DNA of 32,919 bases, from assembly GCF_018861755.1 (NCBI RefSeq), contig NZ_JAHLEF010000045.1:1-32919 (forward strand), in the 5' to 3' direction. Under the pieces are notes generated by a model that was not told where the DNA came from, did no database searches, and saw only the letters and a list, made by a program, of their open reading frames with translations. This document shows positions 1-8,149 of this stretch, piece after piece. The stretch's first letter is position 1. Each line of letters begins with the position of its first letter. Source of the stretch: Clostridium sp. CF012 (lineage in GTDB: Bacteria > Bacillota > Clostridia > Clostridiales > Clostridiaceae). The position numbers and the translations under genes were made by a program.

Positions 1-191
1 GTATTCGTGCAAAAAAATATTCAGTTACACCAAGTAAATATATTGAGTTTATTGATCATGATTTAGATATTGACTACGAAAAGGAAATGGCTCGTATTCA
101 AGCTGAAATGAAAGAAGTGATGAAAGCAGAGAAAAAATCGCAGACCATGCTCGAAGAAGCGTTCAGGGGGATTCGCTATGGCATTGACTAG
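1..191 (+). CDS. hsdM: Type I restriction-modification methyltransferase subunit, C-terminal end (partial)
   Basis: The frame is open from base 3 and gives 62 residues ending in RGIRYGID before TAG at 189-191; the rest of the gene lies outside the window. The visible part is the charged helical tail (DYEKEMARIQAEMKEVMKAE) typical of HsdM, the N6-adenine methyltransferase subunit of a type I system, and no catalytic motif is visible here. Identification rests on this tail and on the directly following hsdS and hsdR genes. The stop overlaps the hsdS ATG by 14 bases, so the two are translationally coupled. A short copy of the gene's beginning is found separately at 32585. Confidence 0.8.
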   Translation, partial: IRAKKYSVTPSKYIEFIDHDLDIDYEKEMARIQAEMKEVMKAEKKSQTMLEEAFRGIRYGID

Positions 192-1314
192 ATACGCCAT
201 TGGCGAATTGATTGAATTAACCACAGAAACAAACGAGAACTTGTTATATGGTGAAGATGATGTGCGCGGAATGACTATAACAAAACAAATTATTCCAACC
301 AAAGCAAATGTTTCTGGAGCGGATTTAAGTAAGTTTTTAGTTGTACAACAAGATGAATTTGTTTACAATCCTAGAACGCATGGAAAAAAGATAGGTTTGG
401 GATTTAATGATACAGATAGATCTTTTATTATAAGTTGGAATAATATTTCATTTAAAATTAAAGAAGATATGGGAAATATTATATTGCCAAAATATTTGTT
501 CTTACATTTTAATCGTACTGAGTGGGATCGTGAAGCATGCTATCGCTCTTGGGGAAGTTCAACCGAAGTATTTTCATGGGAAGCGTTGTGTGATATTGAA
601 ATTGAACTTCCATCGATTCCAATTCAGCAGAAATTTGTCGATGTCTACAATGCTATGCTTGCCAATCAATGTAGTTATGAAAAAGGCCTTGAAGATCTCA
701 AGCTTGTTTGTGATGGTTATGTTGATGATTTGCGCAGAAAAATTCCGTGCGAAAAAATTGGGAACTACATTCAACTTTCAGAAGATAGAAATAAAGCTCT
801 AAAATATGGTGTTTTAGATGTCCGTGGTATCTCTATTGAGAAGCGATTTATAGAAACAAAAGCAGATATGCAAGGAGTAGGATTGAAACCATACTATGTT
901 ATTAATCCTGATGAATTTGCCTATGTATCCGTAACATCCAGAAACGGTGAGAAAATTTCATTAGCGCATAACGGTACTGAGGAAACCTATATTTGCTCTT
1001 CATCCTATATAGTATTTCGCACAGAAAATACCAAGAAAATATATCCAAAGTATCTTGAAATTTTATTTAGTAGAAGTGAATTTGATCGCTATGCACGTTT
1101 TAATTCATGGGGCAGCGCAAGGGAGACATTTAACTGGGAAGATATGTGTGATGTTAAAATTCCTATCCCGGATATGAAAATTCAACATGCTATTGCAGAT
1201 ATTTACACTGCATATATAACTCGTAAAAAAATTAATGAAAAGTTAAAAGCTCGATTAAAAGATTTATGCCCAATTCTTATTAAAGGGTCACTTGAAGAAG
1301 GAATAAAATCATAG
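178..1314 (+). CDS. hsdS: Type I restriction-modification specificity subunit HsdS
   Basis: 378 residues. The S subunit gives the M2S methylase and R2M2S nuclease their DNA target. The protein is visibly two similar halves, as expected for two target recognition domains. Residues about 17-60 (DVRGMTITKQIIPTKA, then VVQQDEFVYNP) correspond to about 216-262 (DVRGISIEKRFIETKADMQG, then VINPDEFAYVS). Each half also has RSWGSSTEVFSWE or NSWGSARETFNWE before a helical spacer (IPIQQKFVDVYNAM, MKIQHAIADIYTAY). The ATG at 178 overlaps the hsdM end, and hsdR starts 13 bases after the stop. The length is normal for the family. The two-half structure makes domain exchange possible, but no second hsdS or recombinase inversion site was seen next to it. 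Confidence 0.93.
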   Translation: MALTRYAIGELIELTTETNENLLYGEDDVRGMTITKQIIPTKANVSGADLSKFLVVQQDEFVYNPRTHGKKIGLGFNDTDRSFIISWNNISFKIKEDMGNIILPKYLFLHFNRTEWDREACYRSWGSSTEVFSWEALCDIEIELPSIPIQQKFVDVYNAMLANQCSYEKGLEDLKLVCDGYVDDLRRKIPCEKIGNYIQLSEDRNKALKYGVLDVRGISIEKRFIETKADMQGVGLKPYYVINPDEFAYVSVTSRNGEKISLAHNGTEETYICSSSYIVFRTENTKKIYPKYLEILFSRSEFDRYARFNSWGSARETFNWEDMCDVKIPIPDMKIQHAIADIYTAYITRKKINEKLKARLKDLCPILIKGSLEEGIKS

Positions 1315-1327
1315 GGGGGGGGATTGT

Positions 1328-4300
1328 GTGGATTACATCTTTGAGAAAGGAAAATTTACTGAGAATGAGCTCGAGAAAGCTATTATAGCTCTTTTTGAAC
1401 AGCAGGATTACACCTATGTAAACGGTGAGGATATTCACAGAAAGTATGAGGAGATACTTCTGTTGGATGACCTTAGGAGTTTTATTACTGAACGCTATAA
1501 AAATGAAAATTTAACGGCAAATGAATTAGAGAAAATTATTAATAGGATCAGTCTGATTCAATCTGCGCCACTATACATGGGAAACAGAGAGACTTTTTGG
1601 CTTGTGAATGAGGGCTTTGATTTAGTACGTGATGATGTGAGTAAGTTTGCCTTACATGTTGATTTTATTGACTTTGAAGAACCTAACAATAATAAATTTA
1701 AAGTCGTTAATCAATACTCCGTACAGGGAGAACACTTGCGTCGTCCTGATTTGCTTATTTTTATTAATGGTATTCCAGTTGCGATATGTGAATTCAAATC
1801 AGCTATTTCAGAGGACACAACAGTCTATGATGCATGGGAACAGATTACTATTAGATACTGTCGTGATATACCTAAATTAATGAAGTATTGTTTTTTATCT
1901 GTTATCAGTGATGGTGCTAATACAAAACTGGGTAGCATATTTACACCATATGAGTATTATTATGCATGGAATAAAGCGAATGATTTAGAAAAGGCATCTA
2001 ATGGTATCAGTTCATTGCTTACAATGATAAAAGGGGGATTTGCTAAGGACCGTGTTACACTTTTACTAAGAGACTTTGTGTTTTACCCTGATGATAGCAA
2101 GAAGAGTGAAGCTATTGTTTGCCGATACCCGCAGTTCTACGGGGCATTAAAGATGCTAGATAATATTAAAGTTCATTTGCGTCCTAATGGAGATGGTAAA
2201 GGTGGTACATATTTTGGAGCAACCGGTTGCGGCAAAACTTATACCATGCTGTTTCTAGCACGCTTGATGACTCTCTATGATAGAGATGAATTTAATAATC
2301 CTACAATTATTATTATAGCTGACCGAGAAGATTTAGATACACAAACATCAGAACTTTTCGTAACTGCAAAGAAATATCTTCACGAGAGCGATGTGCGGAG
2401 TATTGAAAGTCGTAAGGATTTAATGGATACATTAACTGATAAGCCAAGTGGTGGTGTTTATATTACTACAATTCAGAAATTCTGTGAGAATATAGGTTTA
2501 TTATCCAATCGTAATAATATTATTTGTATTTCAGATGAAGCACATAGGACACAGACTGGCGTTGGTGCAAAATTGAAAAAAACTGATAAAGGTGTATTTG
2601 CGACATTTGGTTTTGCTAAATATCTGCGTGATAGCTTTCCAAATGCCACGTATTGTGGATTTACTGGAACTCCTATAGATGAAACGATTGCTGTATTTGG
2701 TGATGTAGTTGATAGCTATACTATGAAAGAATCAAGTGATGATGGTATAACTGTTCGTATCGCTTATGAACCAAGGCTTGCACGTGTAATTTTATCTGAT
2801 GAGCAAGCGAAAGAAATACAAAAATATTACGATAAGTGTTCTCAAGAAGGTTCAAATCCTGAACAGATAGAGGAAAGCAAGAGCGCAATGAGTTCAATGA
2901 CAAGAATACTTGGTCATCCAGACAGGTTAAAAAAGTTGTCAAATGATATTGTTAAACACTATGAAGCGCTTTGTAATGAAAAACCAGAAATTGTACAAAA
3001 GGCAATGATCGTATGCGCAGACAGAAAGCTTGCATTTAGTTTGTTGAAAGAAATTCTTTATATTAGGCCTCATTGGGGAGAAGAACGAAAAGCAGAAGAT
3101 GAAAGTGTTCTCGCAGATGAACAAATTGATAAATTGATTCCATTGCCAAAAATAAACCTTGTTGCTACTCAAGGAACAAATGACAAAAAGGAACTTTTTG
3201 AAATTTGTGGAACAAAAGAGTATAGAAAAAAACTTGATAAGCAGTTTAAGAACAACCATTCGAATTTTAAAATTGCTATCGTTGTAGATATGTGGATTAC
3301 AGGTTTTGATGTACCATCTCTTGCAGTAATGTATATTGATAAGCCATTGCATAAGCATACCCTTGTTCAAACAATTTCTCGTGTCAACCGTGTGTTTGAT
3401 GGTAAAGATAAGGGCATCATTGTTGATTACATTGGAATTAAAAATGATATGCTTGAAGCAGTGAAAAAATATGGATCACCTCAAGAAAGCCCAATTGACG
3501 AAATCAATATTTCTTTATCTGTTTTTCGTAATCATTTATCGCTGATAGATGATTTGTTAATGGGGTTTAATGCATCAAAATTTTATAATGGTGAACCATT
3601 GGAACGCTTGATGTGTTTAAATATGGCAGCGGAATATGTGCAGACCAACAAAGATTTGGAGACACGATTCATGGGACTGTCTCGACGTTTGAAAGGAGCT
3701 TATGTAATCTGTTTCCCATCTGGCGAACTAACTTACGAAGAAACAGTAAAATCACAGTTCTATCTTGCTATTCGTTCTATCGTTTATAAGCAAACAAAAG
3801 GTGATGTACCTGATGCAGAGATTATGAACCGTGTTGTGGAAGAGATGGTGAAGAATGCAATTACTTGTACGGGTATAGAAAATATTGTTGATGAGAATAA
3901 ATCCGTCGATTTGTTCAGTGAAGAGTTTATTGAACAGTTGAATACAGTAAAATTACCAATTTCAAAATTTAATGCTTTATTAAAGTTACTAAGAAAAGTA
4001 ATTACTAGTTATGGACATACAAATAAAGTTAAAGCAATTGAATTTGAGGATCGGCTTAAGAAGGTTGTTGAAACTTATAACAGTCGAGATAAACTTGTAT
4101 TCACAAGTGTAGTTGTATCAGATTTTGTTAATGATTTGTCTGAGAAACTTTTGAAGATATTTAAAGACTTACAAGTAGATAAAACATCTTTTGAGGAACT
4201 GGGTATTACGTATGAGGAAAAAGCGTTTTATGATATTCTTGTTAAGGTACGTGATGATCATGATTTTCCTTATGTCGATGATAAGTGTCTTGTTCTTGCA

Positions 4301-4492
4301 AAAAAAATCAAAGAACTTGTTGATGATAAGGCACAGTTTGCGGACTGGTCTACTCGTGATGACATAAAAAATCAAATGAATATGGACTTAACTGTTTTAC
4401 TTTATAAAAATGGCTATCCTCCTGAATGGGACGAAGAAGTGTTTGAGAAAGTTATGGAACAAGCAGAAAATTTTAAAAAATATGGAGATTAA
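1328..4492 (+). CDS. hsdR: Type I restriction enzyme R subunit HsdR
   Basis: 1054 residues, a full-length type I motor and nuclease subunit that translocates DNA and cuts away from the target. The nuclease domain has the PD-(D/E)xK residues D141 (RRPDLLIF), E155 and K157 (CEFKSA). The SF2 translocase motifs follow: Walker A GATGCGKT at 297-304, DEAH at 403-406, FTGTP at 445-449, and motif VI QTISRVNRVF from 681. The C-terminal helical part (about 750-1054) should contact HsdM and HsdS. GTG start at 1328; a G-rich run (AGGGGGGGG, from about 1313) serves as ribosome-binding site. No frameshift or missing catalytic residue is seen, so the system looks functional if the upstream hsdM is whole. 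Confidence 0.95.
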   Translation: MDYIFEKGKFTENELEKAIIALFEQQDYTYVNGEDIHRKYEEILLLDDLRSFITERYKNENLTANELEKIINRISLIQSAPLYMGNRETFWLVNEGFDLVRDDVSKFALHVDFIDFEEPNNNKFKVVNQYSVQGEHLRRPDLLIFINGIPVAICEFKSAISEDTTVYDAWEQITIRYCRDIPKLMKYCFLSVISDGANTKLGSIFTPYEYYYAWNKANDLEKASNGISSLLTMIKGGFAKDRVTLLLRDFVFYPDDSKKSEAIVCRYPQFYGALKMLDNIKVHLRPNGDGKGGTYFGATGCGKTYTMLFLARLMTLYDRDEFNNPTIIIIADREDLDTQTSELFVTAKKYLHESDVRSIESRKDLMDTLTDKPSGGVYITTIQKFCENIGLLSNRNNIICISDEAHRTQTGVGAKLKKTDKGVFATFGFAKYLRDSFPNATYCGFTGTPIDETIAVFGDVVDSYTMKESSDDGITVRIAYEPRLARVILSDEQAKEIQKYYDKCSQEGSNPEQIEESKSAMSSMTRILGHPDRLKKLSNDIVKHYEALCNEKPEIVQKAMIVCADRKLAFSLLKEILYIRPHWGEERKAEDESVLADEQIDKLIPLPKINLVATQGTNDKKELFEICGTKEYRKKLDKQFKNNHSNFKIAIVVDMWITGFDVPSLAVMYIDKPLHKHTLVQTISRVNRVFDGKDKGIIVDYIGIKNDMLEAVKKYGSPQESPIDEINISLSVFRNHLSLIDDLLMGFNASKFYNGEPLERLMCLNMAAEYVQTNKDLETRFMGLSRRLKGAYVICFPSGELTYEETVKSQFYLAIRSIVYKQTKGDVPDAEIMNRVVEEMVKNAITCTGIENIVDENKSVDLFSEEFIEQLNTVKLPISKFNALLKLLRKVITSYGHTNKVKAIEFEDRLKKVVETYNSRDKLVFTSVVVSDFVNDLSEKLLKIFKDLQVDKTSFEELGITYEEKAFYDILVKVRDDHDFPYVDDKCLVLAKKIKELVDDKAQFADWSTRDDIKNQMNMDLTVLLYKNGYPPEWDEEVFEKVMEQAENFKKYGD

Positions 4493-4735
4493 ACAAGATT
4501 AACGTACGAAATGTCAGTTTTGCGTATGCTACACTACCTCCACTAGTTCTAAGTCGTAATATTTTGATAATAGTGTTGAATTGTAAATAACTGGCTTAGC
4601 GTTGTAAATTTACGCTTTGCGAGCCCCACCTCTATTATGAAAATTGTATCGATCATGATAATTTTAAGAAATATGAGTAAAGATTGGTTTAATGGATATA
4701 CTTTCAAATAAATATTATTTGGGAGCTGAATTTAC
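4493..4735. other. Intergenic region after hsdR
   Basis: Between hsdR and the small membrane protein gene. It holds a weak hairpin (AGCGT, 9-nt loop containing the palindrome GTAAATTTAC, ACGCT) near 4592-4612 without a U-run. I see no gene or clear terminator for the hsd operon. Confidence 0.4.
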
Positions 4736-4906
4736 ATGGTGGAAATAGAAATCTTAAAAATATTAAATTTAATTTTGGGAGTAAGTATTATACTATTATG
4801 CTTACTTATATTTGCTATAGGATCGGTATTGATACATTATTCATTGACTTATTATGGTGAAGATAAAAAAATAGAGTTAGATTTTTTAGAAAAAAAAGAT
4901 GTATAA
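4736..4906 (+). CDS. Small single-pass membrane protein
   Basis: 56 residues, starting MVEIEILKIL after GGGAG 10 bases upstream. A single hydrophobic segment covers about residues 8-33 (LNLILGVSIILLCLLIFAIG). It is followed by a short charged tail ending in LEKKDV, so the C-terminus is probably cytoplasmic. The stop codon is directly followed by a strong rho-independent terminator, which supports a real transcript. I do not recognise the family. Small hydrophobic toxins of type I toxin-antitoxin systems look similar, but no antisense RNA promoter was identified. Confidence 0.6.
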   Translation: MVEIEILKILNLILGVSIILLCLLIFAIGSVLIHYSLTYYGEDKKIELDFLEKKDV

Positions 4907-4952
4907 AAGCTTACCGAATAAATAGTATTTTGTTCGGTAAGCTTTTATTTTT
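4905..4952 (+). terminator. Rho-independent terminator of the small membrane protein gene
   Basis: A perfect 14-bp stem: AAAAGCTTACCGAA (4905-4918) pairs with TTCGGTAAGCTTTT (4933-4946), with a 14-nt loop and a T-rich tail (ATTTTTG). Confidence 0.9.
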
Positions 4953-5040
4953 GTTTTGGGGATAATTAGTATTATCATATAGAAGGGGGTATTTACATTT
5001 TCATGATATTTCACAAGAAACGTAAGAGTTGATACTAGAA

Positions 5041-5210
5041 GGCGGGTGGACTAGCTTGTGGCCAAGAAAATGGACTAGCCAAGGACGGCTTGTCAATTTA
5101 CTTGAGCTGGAAGCTTGTCCACCCGTTACCTCAAGGAAAGGACTAGCTGTTGAAGTGTAACAGCCAAGGACGGCTAGTAAACTTCGTCTGCTTGTCATTT
5201 CCTTGAGGAC
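5041..5210 (+). ncRNA. Two-hairpin structured RNA domain at the start of the left RNA block
   Basis: Hairpin 1: CGGGTGGACTAGCTT (5043-5057) pairs with AAGCTTGTCCACCCG (5111-5125), 15 nt with one U-U mismatch. It encloses a second stem, AAATGGACTAGCC (5068-5080) with GGCTTGTCAATTT (5087-5099), whose six-base loop is AAGGAC. Hairpin 2: positions 5129-5147 pair with 5190-5208 over 19 nt with two mismatches, and enclose AGCC-AAGGAC-GGCU at 5163-5176. Three long stems thus carry the same ACUAG/CUUGU step, and two hairpins show the same AAGGAC loop. No good coding frame is present. This looks like RNA under structural selection; transcription start and function are unknown. Confidence 0.65.
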
Positions 5211-5227
5211 CCCAGAGCACTACTCTA

Positions 5228-5460
5228 GCAAATACCACTTGTGGTAAAAAACTTAGAACCATACAAAATAAAGCTCGCGTTTTCATTAAAATAGCTAATT
5301 TGAGTTTAAAACGTTAGTCCAAAACTTATGCAAAGCTATTTTATGAGAAAACCGTTAGCTGCTTTAGGAAACCTCTAAATTAAAGATAGCTACTATACTA
5401 TTTTTATTTCACAAAAAAGAAAAAGCGGCTATATTATCAAAAGTTAGTATACTGGCTATA
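5228..5460 (+). repeat. Repeat A, copy 1 (about 230 bp structured element)
   Basis: One of three related elements (others on the - strand at 23369-23596 and 26269-26499). It begins with the palindrome ACCACTTGTGGT. It contains inverted arms 5270-5296 (AAAGCTCGCGTTTTCATT...) and 5334-5360 (...GAGAAAACCGTTAGCT), which can fold back around a 37-nt loop, and it ends TATACTGGCTATA. Conservation is strongest in the arms and in the ACCACTTGTGGTAAAAAACTTAG segment, and weak between, which fits a structured RNA or a protein-binding site rather than a coding repeat. Confidence 0.75.
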
Positions 5461-5565
5461 GGAATAAAGTAAGTAGATTTTTTTACTAGAAATTAAATCT
5501 AAATTTATTTTAAAGTATAATTAGAATTATGATAACTTCAAAATGTATTGAGTCTTTTGTTTTTA

Positions 5566-5671
5566 CTTTGGACTAGTTTACTGACTGCAGTTAAGATTAA
5601 GTAGAAAGAGAAATGAGTAGTTACTATAATAGAATAGGTTACTTCGTGGAAGTTAGTAAGATTGTCCAAAG
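5566..5671 (+). repeat. Inverted-end element E1
   Basis: Left arm CTTTGGACTAGTTTACTG and onward (5566-5588); right arm GTTAGTAAGATTGTCCAAAG (about 5650-5671). It is one of six elements in the window with these ends. It sits directly before the conserved RNA core. The interior of about 60 nt is not conserved between copies. Confidence 0.75.
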
Positions 5672-5685
5672 TTTCATTGCTTTTA

Positions 5686-6065
5686 GATCCTTTTATGAAT
5701 AATAATGCCTTTTCGGTAAAGGTCGCGGTGGTGGTGGCTGGAGCGAGCTTTATCGAAAGGGCTGCGTAGACTTGGGAAATTTTTTGACTATTTACATAGA
5801 ATTATTAAATTAAGGGTCAATTAAAATTTAGCTAGAATCGATGCACGCCGTCGGGTACCCCAAAAAGGACTAGCTTTGGCATTAGCATCTCTTGGTTTAC
5901 CAGGGTTTGAGGGACGAAAACAATGGGAAGCTTAGAGAGTCTTATGCTGAAGCTTGTTCTTTTTTGGGTGACGGTATACGTGCCCAGACCTTGTCCTTCC
6001 AAAATCGCTATGTTACTAGTAATGACAATATATTTAAAACAAAATAATTATTATAATAAGGTTTA
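5686..6065 (+). ncRNA. Conserved core of a large structured RNA, copy 1
   Basis: A second copy on the - strand at about 28210-28605 is highly similar over at least 320 nt. Domain 1 (about 5707-5762): GCCTTTTCG pairs with CGAAAGGGC, then TAAAG/CTTTA and TCGC/GCGA, around a conserved GGTGGTGGTGGCTGGA. Domain 2: GCACGCCGTCGGGTACCCCA and onward (5843-5875) pairs with 5950-5983, a stem of about 30 bp. It is interrupted by a UAUA bulge and one U-U mismatch and is identical in both copies; its apical part has a further AUUAG/CUUAU step. The 3' end carries GACCTTGTCCTTCC, complementary to the AAGGAC loops at 5081 and about 5167. No frame is conserved as protein. The style recalls GOLLD or ROOL RNAs; this is inference, not a match. 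Confidence 0.7.
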
Positions 6066-6160
6066 TAAGGTTTTATTAAATGTATTTATTATAACGATAA
6101 AATTATAAGTTCCAAAAGGGAAAAGACGATGATTAATAATTTTTTTTAAACTTGTAGGAT

Positions 6161-6345
6161 GCTGGCAAATGGACTAGCCCAGCGACTGAGGGACGAAGTG
6201 GCTGAAAGGCATGTCCATTTGCCGTGAAAATTGGACGAGTTTCTGACCTCTACTATAAATTTATTTTTTTGAAACTTTAAATTCTCAGAACACGGTCACT
6301 GCTCTGATAGGCTGAGGTGAGAAACCTGTCCAATTTTCACCCGAG
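6161..6345 (+). ncRNA. Structured RNA domain downstream of the core
   Basis: Two large hairpins. GGCAAATGGACTAGCC (6164-6179) pairs with GGCATGTCCATTTGCC (6208-6223). GTGAAAATTGGAC (6224-6236) pairs with GTCCAATTTTCAC (6328-6340), continued by GTTTCTGACCTC with GAGGTGAGAAAC (6314-6325). Inside the second lies TCAGAACA...TGCTCTGA. The loop of the first contains TGAGGGACGAA, which also occurs in the conserved core at about 5909. No open reading frame with a ribosome-binding site was seen. Probably part of the same transcript as the core. Confidence 0.6.
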
Positions 6346-6404
6346 CAAAGCGAGGCTTTATATCTAAGAACGTAGAAAAATCTAAACATTAATACGGTTA
6401 AATA

Positions 6405-6441
6405 AAATAGGTCCTGCTGCAGTGCAGTAGGACCTATTTCC
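6405..6441 (+). terminator. Strong hairpin, possible terminator in the left RNA block
   Basis: A 16-bp stem: AAATAGGTCCTGCTGC (6405-6420) pairs with GCAGTAGGACCTATTT (6424-6439), with a 3-nt loop, then CCCCTGGGGGAAGGGGG. The U-run after it is weak on the + strand. The opposite strand has TTTTATTT, so it may also act in reverse. A similar hairpin lies next to element E6 at 28101. Confidence 0.55.
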
Positions 6442-6468
6442 CCTGGGGGAAGGGGGATTATTTCATTT

Positions 6469-6576
6469 GCTTTGGGCTAGTTTACTGACTGCGGCTAACA
6501 CTAAATAGAAAAATTAATGTTTAAATATTTTAATAGATTATATTACTTTAGGGCAGTGAGTAAGATTGTCCAAAGC
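6469..6576 (+). repeat. Inverted-end element E2
   Basis: Left arm 6469-6492 (GCTTTGGGCTAGTTTACTGA...), right arm 6553-6576 (GCAGTGAGTAAGATTGTCCA...). Length 108 bp; the AT-rich interior differs from other copies. Preceded by CCCCTGGGGGAAGGGGG, as at E6 in reverse orientation. Confidence 0.8.
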
Positions 6577-6636
6577 TTCCTTGACTACAGAGGCATACCC
6601 TAGAAACTCCCCTTTGGGGCCGGGGGAAATTATTTT

Positions 6637-6746
6637 ATTTTGGACAAGATTACTGACTGCATTTTATCTTTTTGGTTATAAGAATATGATAAAGAAATTT
6701 TAAAGAATTTTATACTTATGGAGCAGTGAGTAAGAGTGGCCAAAAT
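6637..6746 (+). repeat. Inverted-end element E3
   Basis: Arms 6637-6660 (ATTTTGGACAAGATTACTGA...) and 6723-6746 (GCAGTGAGTAAGAGTGGCCA...). It has diverged from E2, yet both arms changed together at their ends: CTTTGG/CCAAAG in E2 became TTTTGG/CCAAAA here, so pairing is kept. Preceded by a C/G-rich stretch (CCCCTTTGGGGCCGGGGG). Confidence 0.78.
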
Positions 6747-6819
6747 TTTAAAATGTCATATAAGGGCACCTAACACTAATGTGAAGGGTGTTTTTGTTAT
6801 TATAAATTACTATGTCTCG

Positions 6820-6848
6820 TGGTATGTTATAGAAAAATATGGTATAAT
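6820..6848 (+). promoter_or_regulatory. Likely promoter for the membrane coiled-coil gene
   Basis: TATAAT at 6843-6848 preceded by TGG (extended -10). The -35 candidate TGGTAT (6820-6825) at 17 bp is poor. The gene starts 33 bases downstream after a run of G bases. Confidence 0.55.
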
Positions 6849-6880
6849 ATATTGGTTAAAAAAAAGGGGGGGGATAGCAT

Positions 6881-7753
6881 ATGAAGAATTATATTAAAGA
6901 ATATTATTCACAGATCTTTACTGGGATAGTTACATTTTTGATTACAAGCTTTGTTTATATGTGTTATAATAATTACGATTTTGTAGGGATGTTTTCATTT
7001 GGTGCTACAGTATCATCAATAATATTATCAGTTATAGCAATCATATATACTCTTGTACAAAGTCAAGATAGTAATCGTATTAGTTCTAAAATTAATGATT
7101 CCACTGATAGTATACAAACTACAGCAGAGAAACTTGAAAAAATAACTAAAGATATTGAGGCTGCGACTAATAATCTTAAAGGAATAGAGGAGCTAAAAAT
7201 CATTATGAACAATTTGGAAACTAATGTAAGTAGTGGTAATCAAACAAATAAGGAAAAATTCAAAATCTTAGAAGAAATGGCTATAACAAGTACAGGGCAT
7301 GCTACAGTTACAAATAAGGAATCTAATTACGAATTTAAATTAAGTGAAAAGTTAATTAGCAAAGGTGAATTAGAATCTCTTTTATATAAGTTCCCTATGT
7401 ATGTTAGGAGTCATATATTTTTCTTGTACATGTGTTACCAACAACAGAAATATGTAAACATAGAAGAGTATAACGAATTTTACAAGGCGTATATGATCGC
7501 GGATGACATACCACCAATGGATATAAGTGAAGATATTAAAATGGTAATATTCGTATTGGCACCCCTAAACATTATAAAATATACCTTGAGTGGGGATGAG
7601 ATTTTTATCAATGATTTTAATGGATTTTTAAAAGAAGCTTTGCTAGAATCTTCACCTGAAAAACTTGGCGGGTATATAGATTCACCTCATATAAGAATGT
7701 TTGAACCTATTTACAAGTTTTTCAATGTGGACCTATTTCAAGATGAGGTATAA
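6881..7753 (+). CDS. Membrane-anchored coiled-coil protein of unknown function
   Basis: 290 residues. Two hydrophobic segments lie at about 12-30 (FTGIVTFLITSFVYMCY) and 36-58 (FSFGATVSSIILSVIAIIYT). A predicted coiled coil follows (about 62-130, rich in K, E, I, T and N), then a soluble domain of about 150 residues (VRSHIFFLYMCYQQQKYVNI, MFEPIYKFFNVDLF). The N-terminal hairpin in the membrane followed by a coil and a globular domain resembles membrane-tethered effectors or sensors found beside plasmid and defence genes, but I recognise no family. ATG after AAAAAGGGGGGGG. It stands alone, with its own promoter and a possible hairpin terminator at 7789. Confidence 0.8.
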   Translation: MKNYIKEYYSQIFTGIVTFLITSFVYMCYNNYDFVGMFSFGATVSSIILSVIAIIYTLVQSQDSNRISSKINDSTDSIQTTAEKLEKITKDIEAATNNLKGIEELKIIMNNLETNVSSGNQTNKEKFKILEEMAITSTGHATVTNKESNYEFKLSEKLISKGELESLLYKFPMYVRSHIFFLYMCYQQQKYVNIEEYNEFYKAYMIADDIPPMDISEDIKMVIFVLAPLNIIKYTLSGDEIFINDFNGFLKEALLESSPEKLGGYIDSPHIRMFEPIYKFFNVDLFQDEV

Positions 7754-8149
7754 GGGTTTTTACATATCATGTGTTATGATAATAAAACGAAAATTACACG
7801 AGTACATTGTGTGATTTTCAAAGCACCCCAAATTCACATTAATAATATATTTTGCTCTTAATATACCTTTTGATGGGGTAGATAAAACGGCCCAAAATCA
7901 AAAATTATGGAGACTAGGACTTACACCCCCTTAAAGTAATTAAAATACCTATATATGTTTTAATGTATAAAATCCGTATTTTGCGGTTACTAAGCCTAAT
8001 ACATATATAACATTAAGAATATTTAAACCATTACATTGGAGCCGATTTACTTTGGGCTAATAAGTGTACTACCGCATTTCATATAGGGCGGGAAACACGC
8101 CCTATACTCCATTTGGTCTTATTCTAATTACACATACTGGACTTTATTT
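7754..8149. other. Intergenic region between convergent genes
   Basis: It holds a hairpin at 7789-7819 (GAAAATTACAC and GTGTGATTTTC, imperfect, possible terminator of the + gene) and the repeated hairpin at 8068-8106. The rest, including TATGGAGACTAGGACTTACA near 7907, shows no gene. Confidence 0.5.
8068..8106 (-). repeat. Repeated 3' hairpin element, copy 1
   Basis: TATAGGGC (8082-8089) pairs with GCCCTATA (8099-8106). On the - strand the hairpin is followed by TGAAATGCGGTAGTA. The same element lies at 17201-17240 (TGGAACGCGGTAGTA). Both copies follow the 3' end of a gene in the same sense, here the gene at 8150-9109. It lacks a U-run. Confidence 0.7.

Noticed and set aside
5001-5198. 65-codon frame on the - strand
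   Set aside because: It lies exactly over the paired stems at 5043-5208, has no ribosome site, and the sequence is explained by RNA structure.
5923-6108. 61-codon frame on the + strand
   Set aside because: It overlaps the conserved RNA core; the stem is conserved with copy 2 but there is no ribosome site before its ATG.
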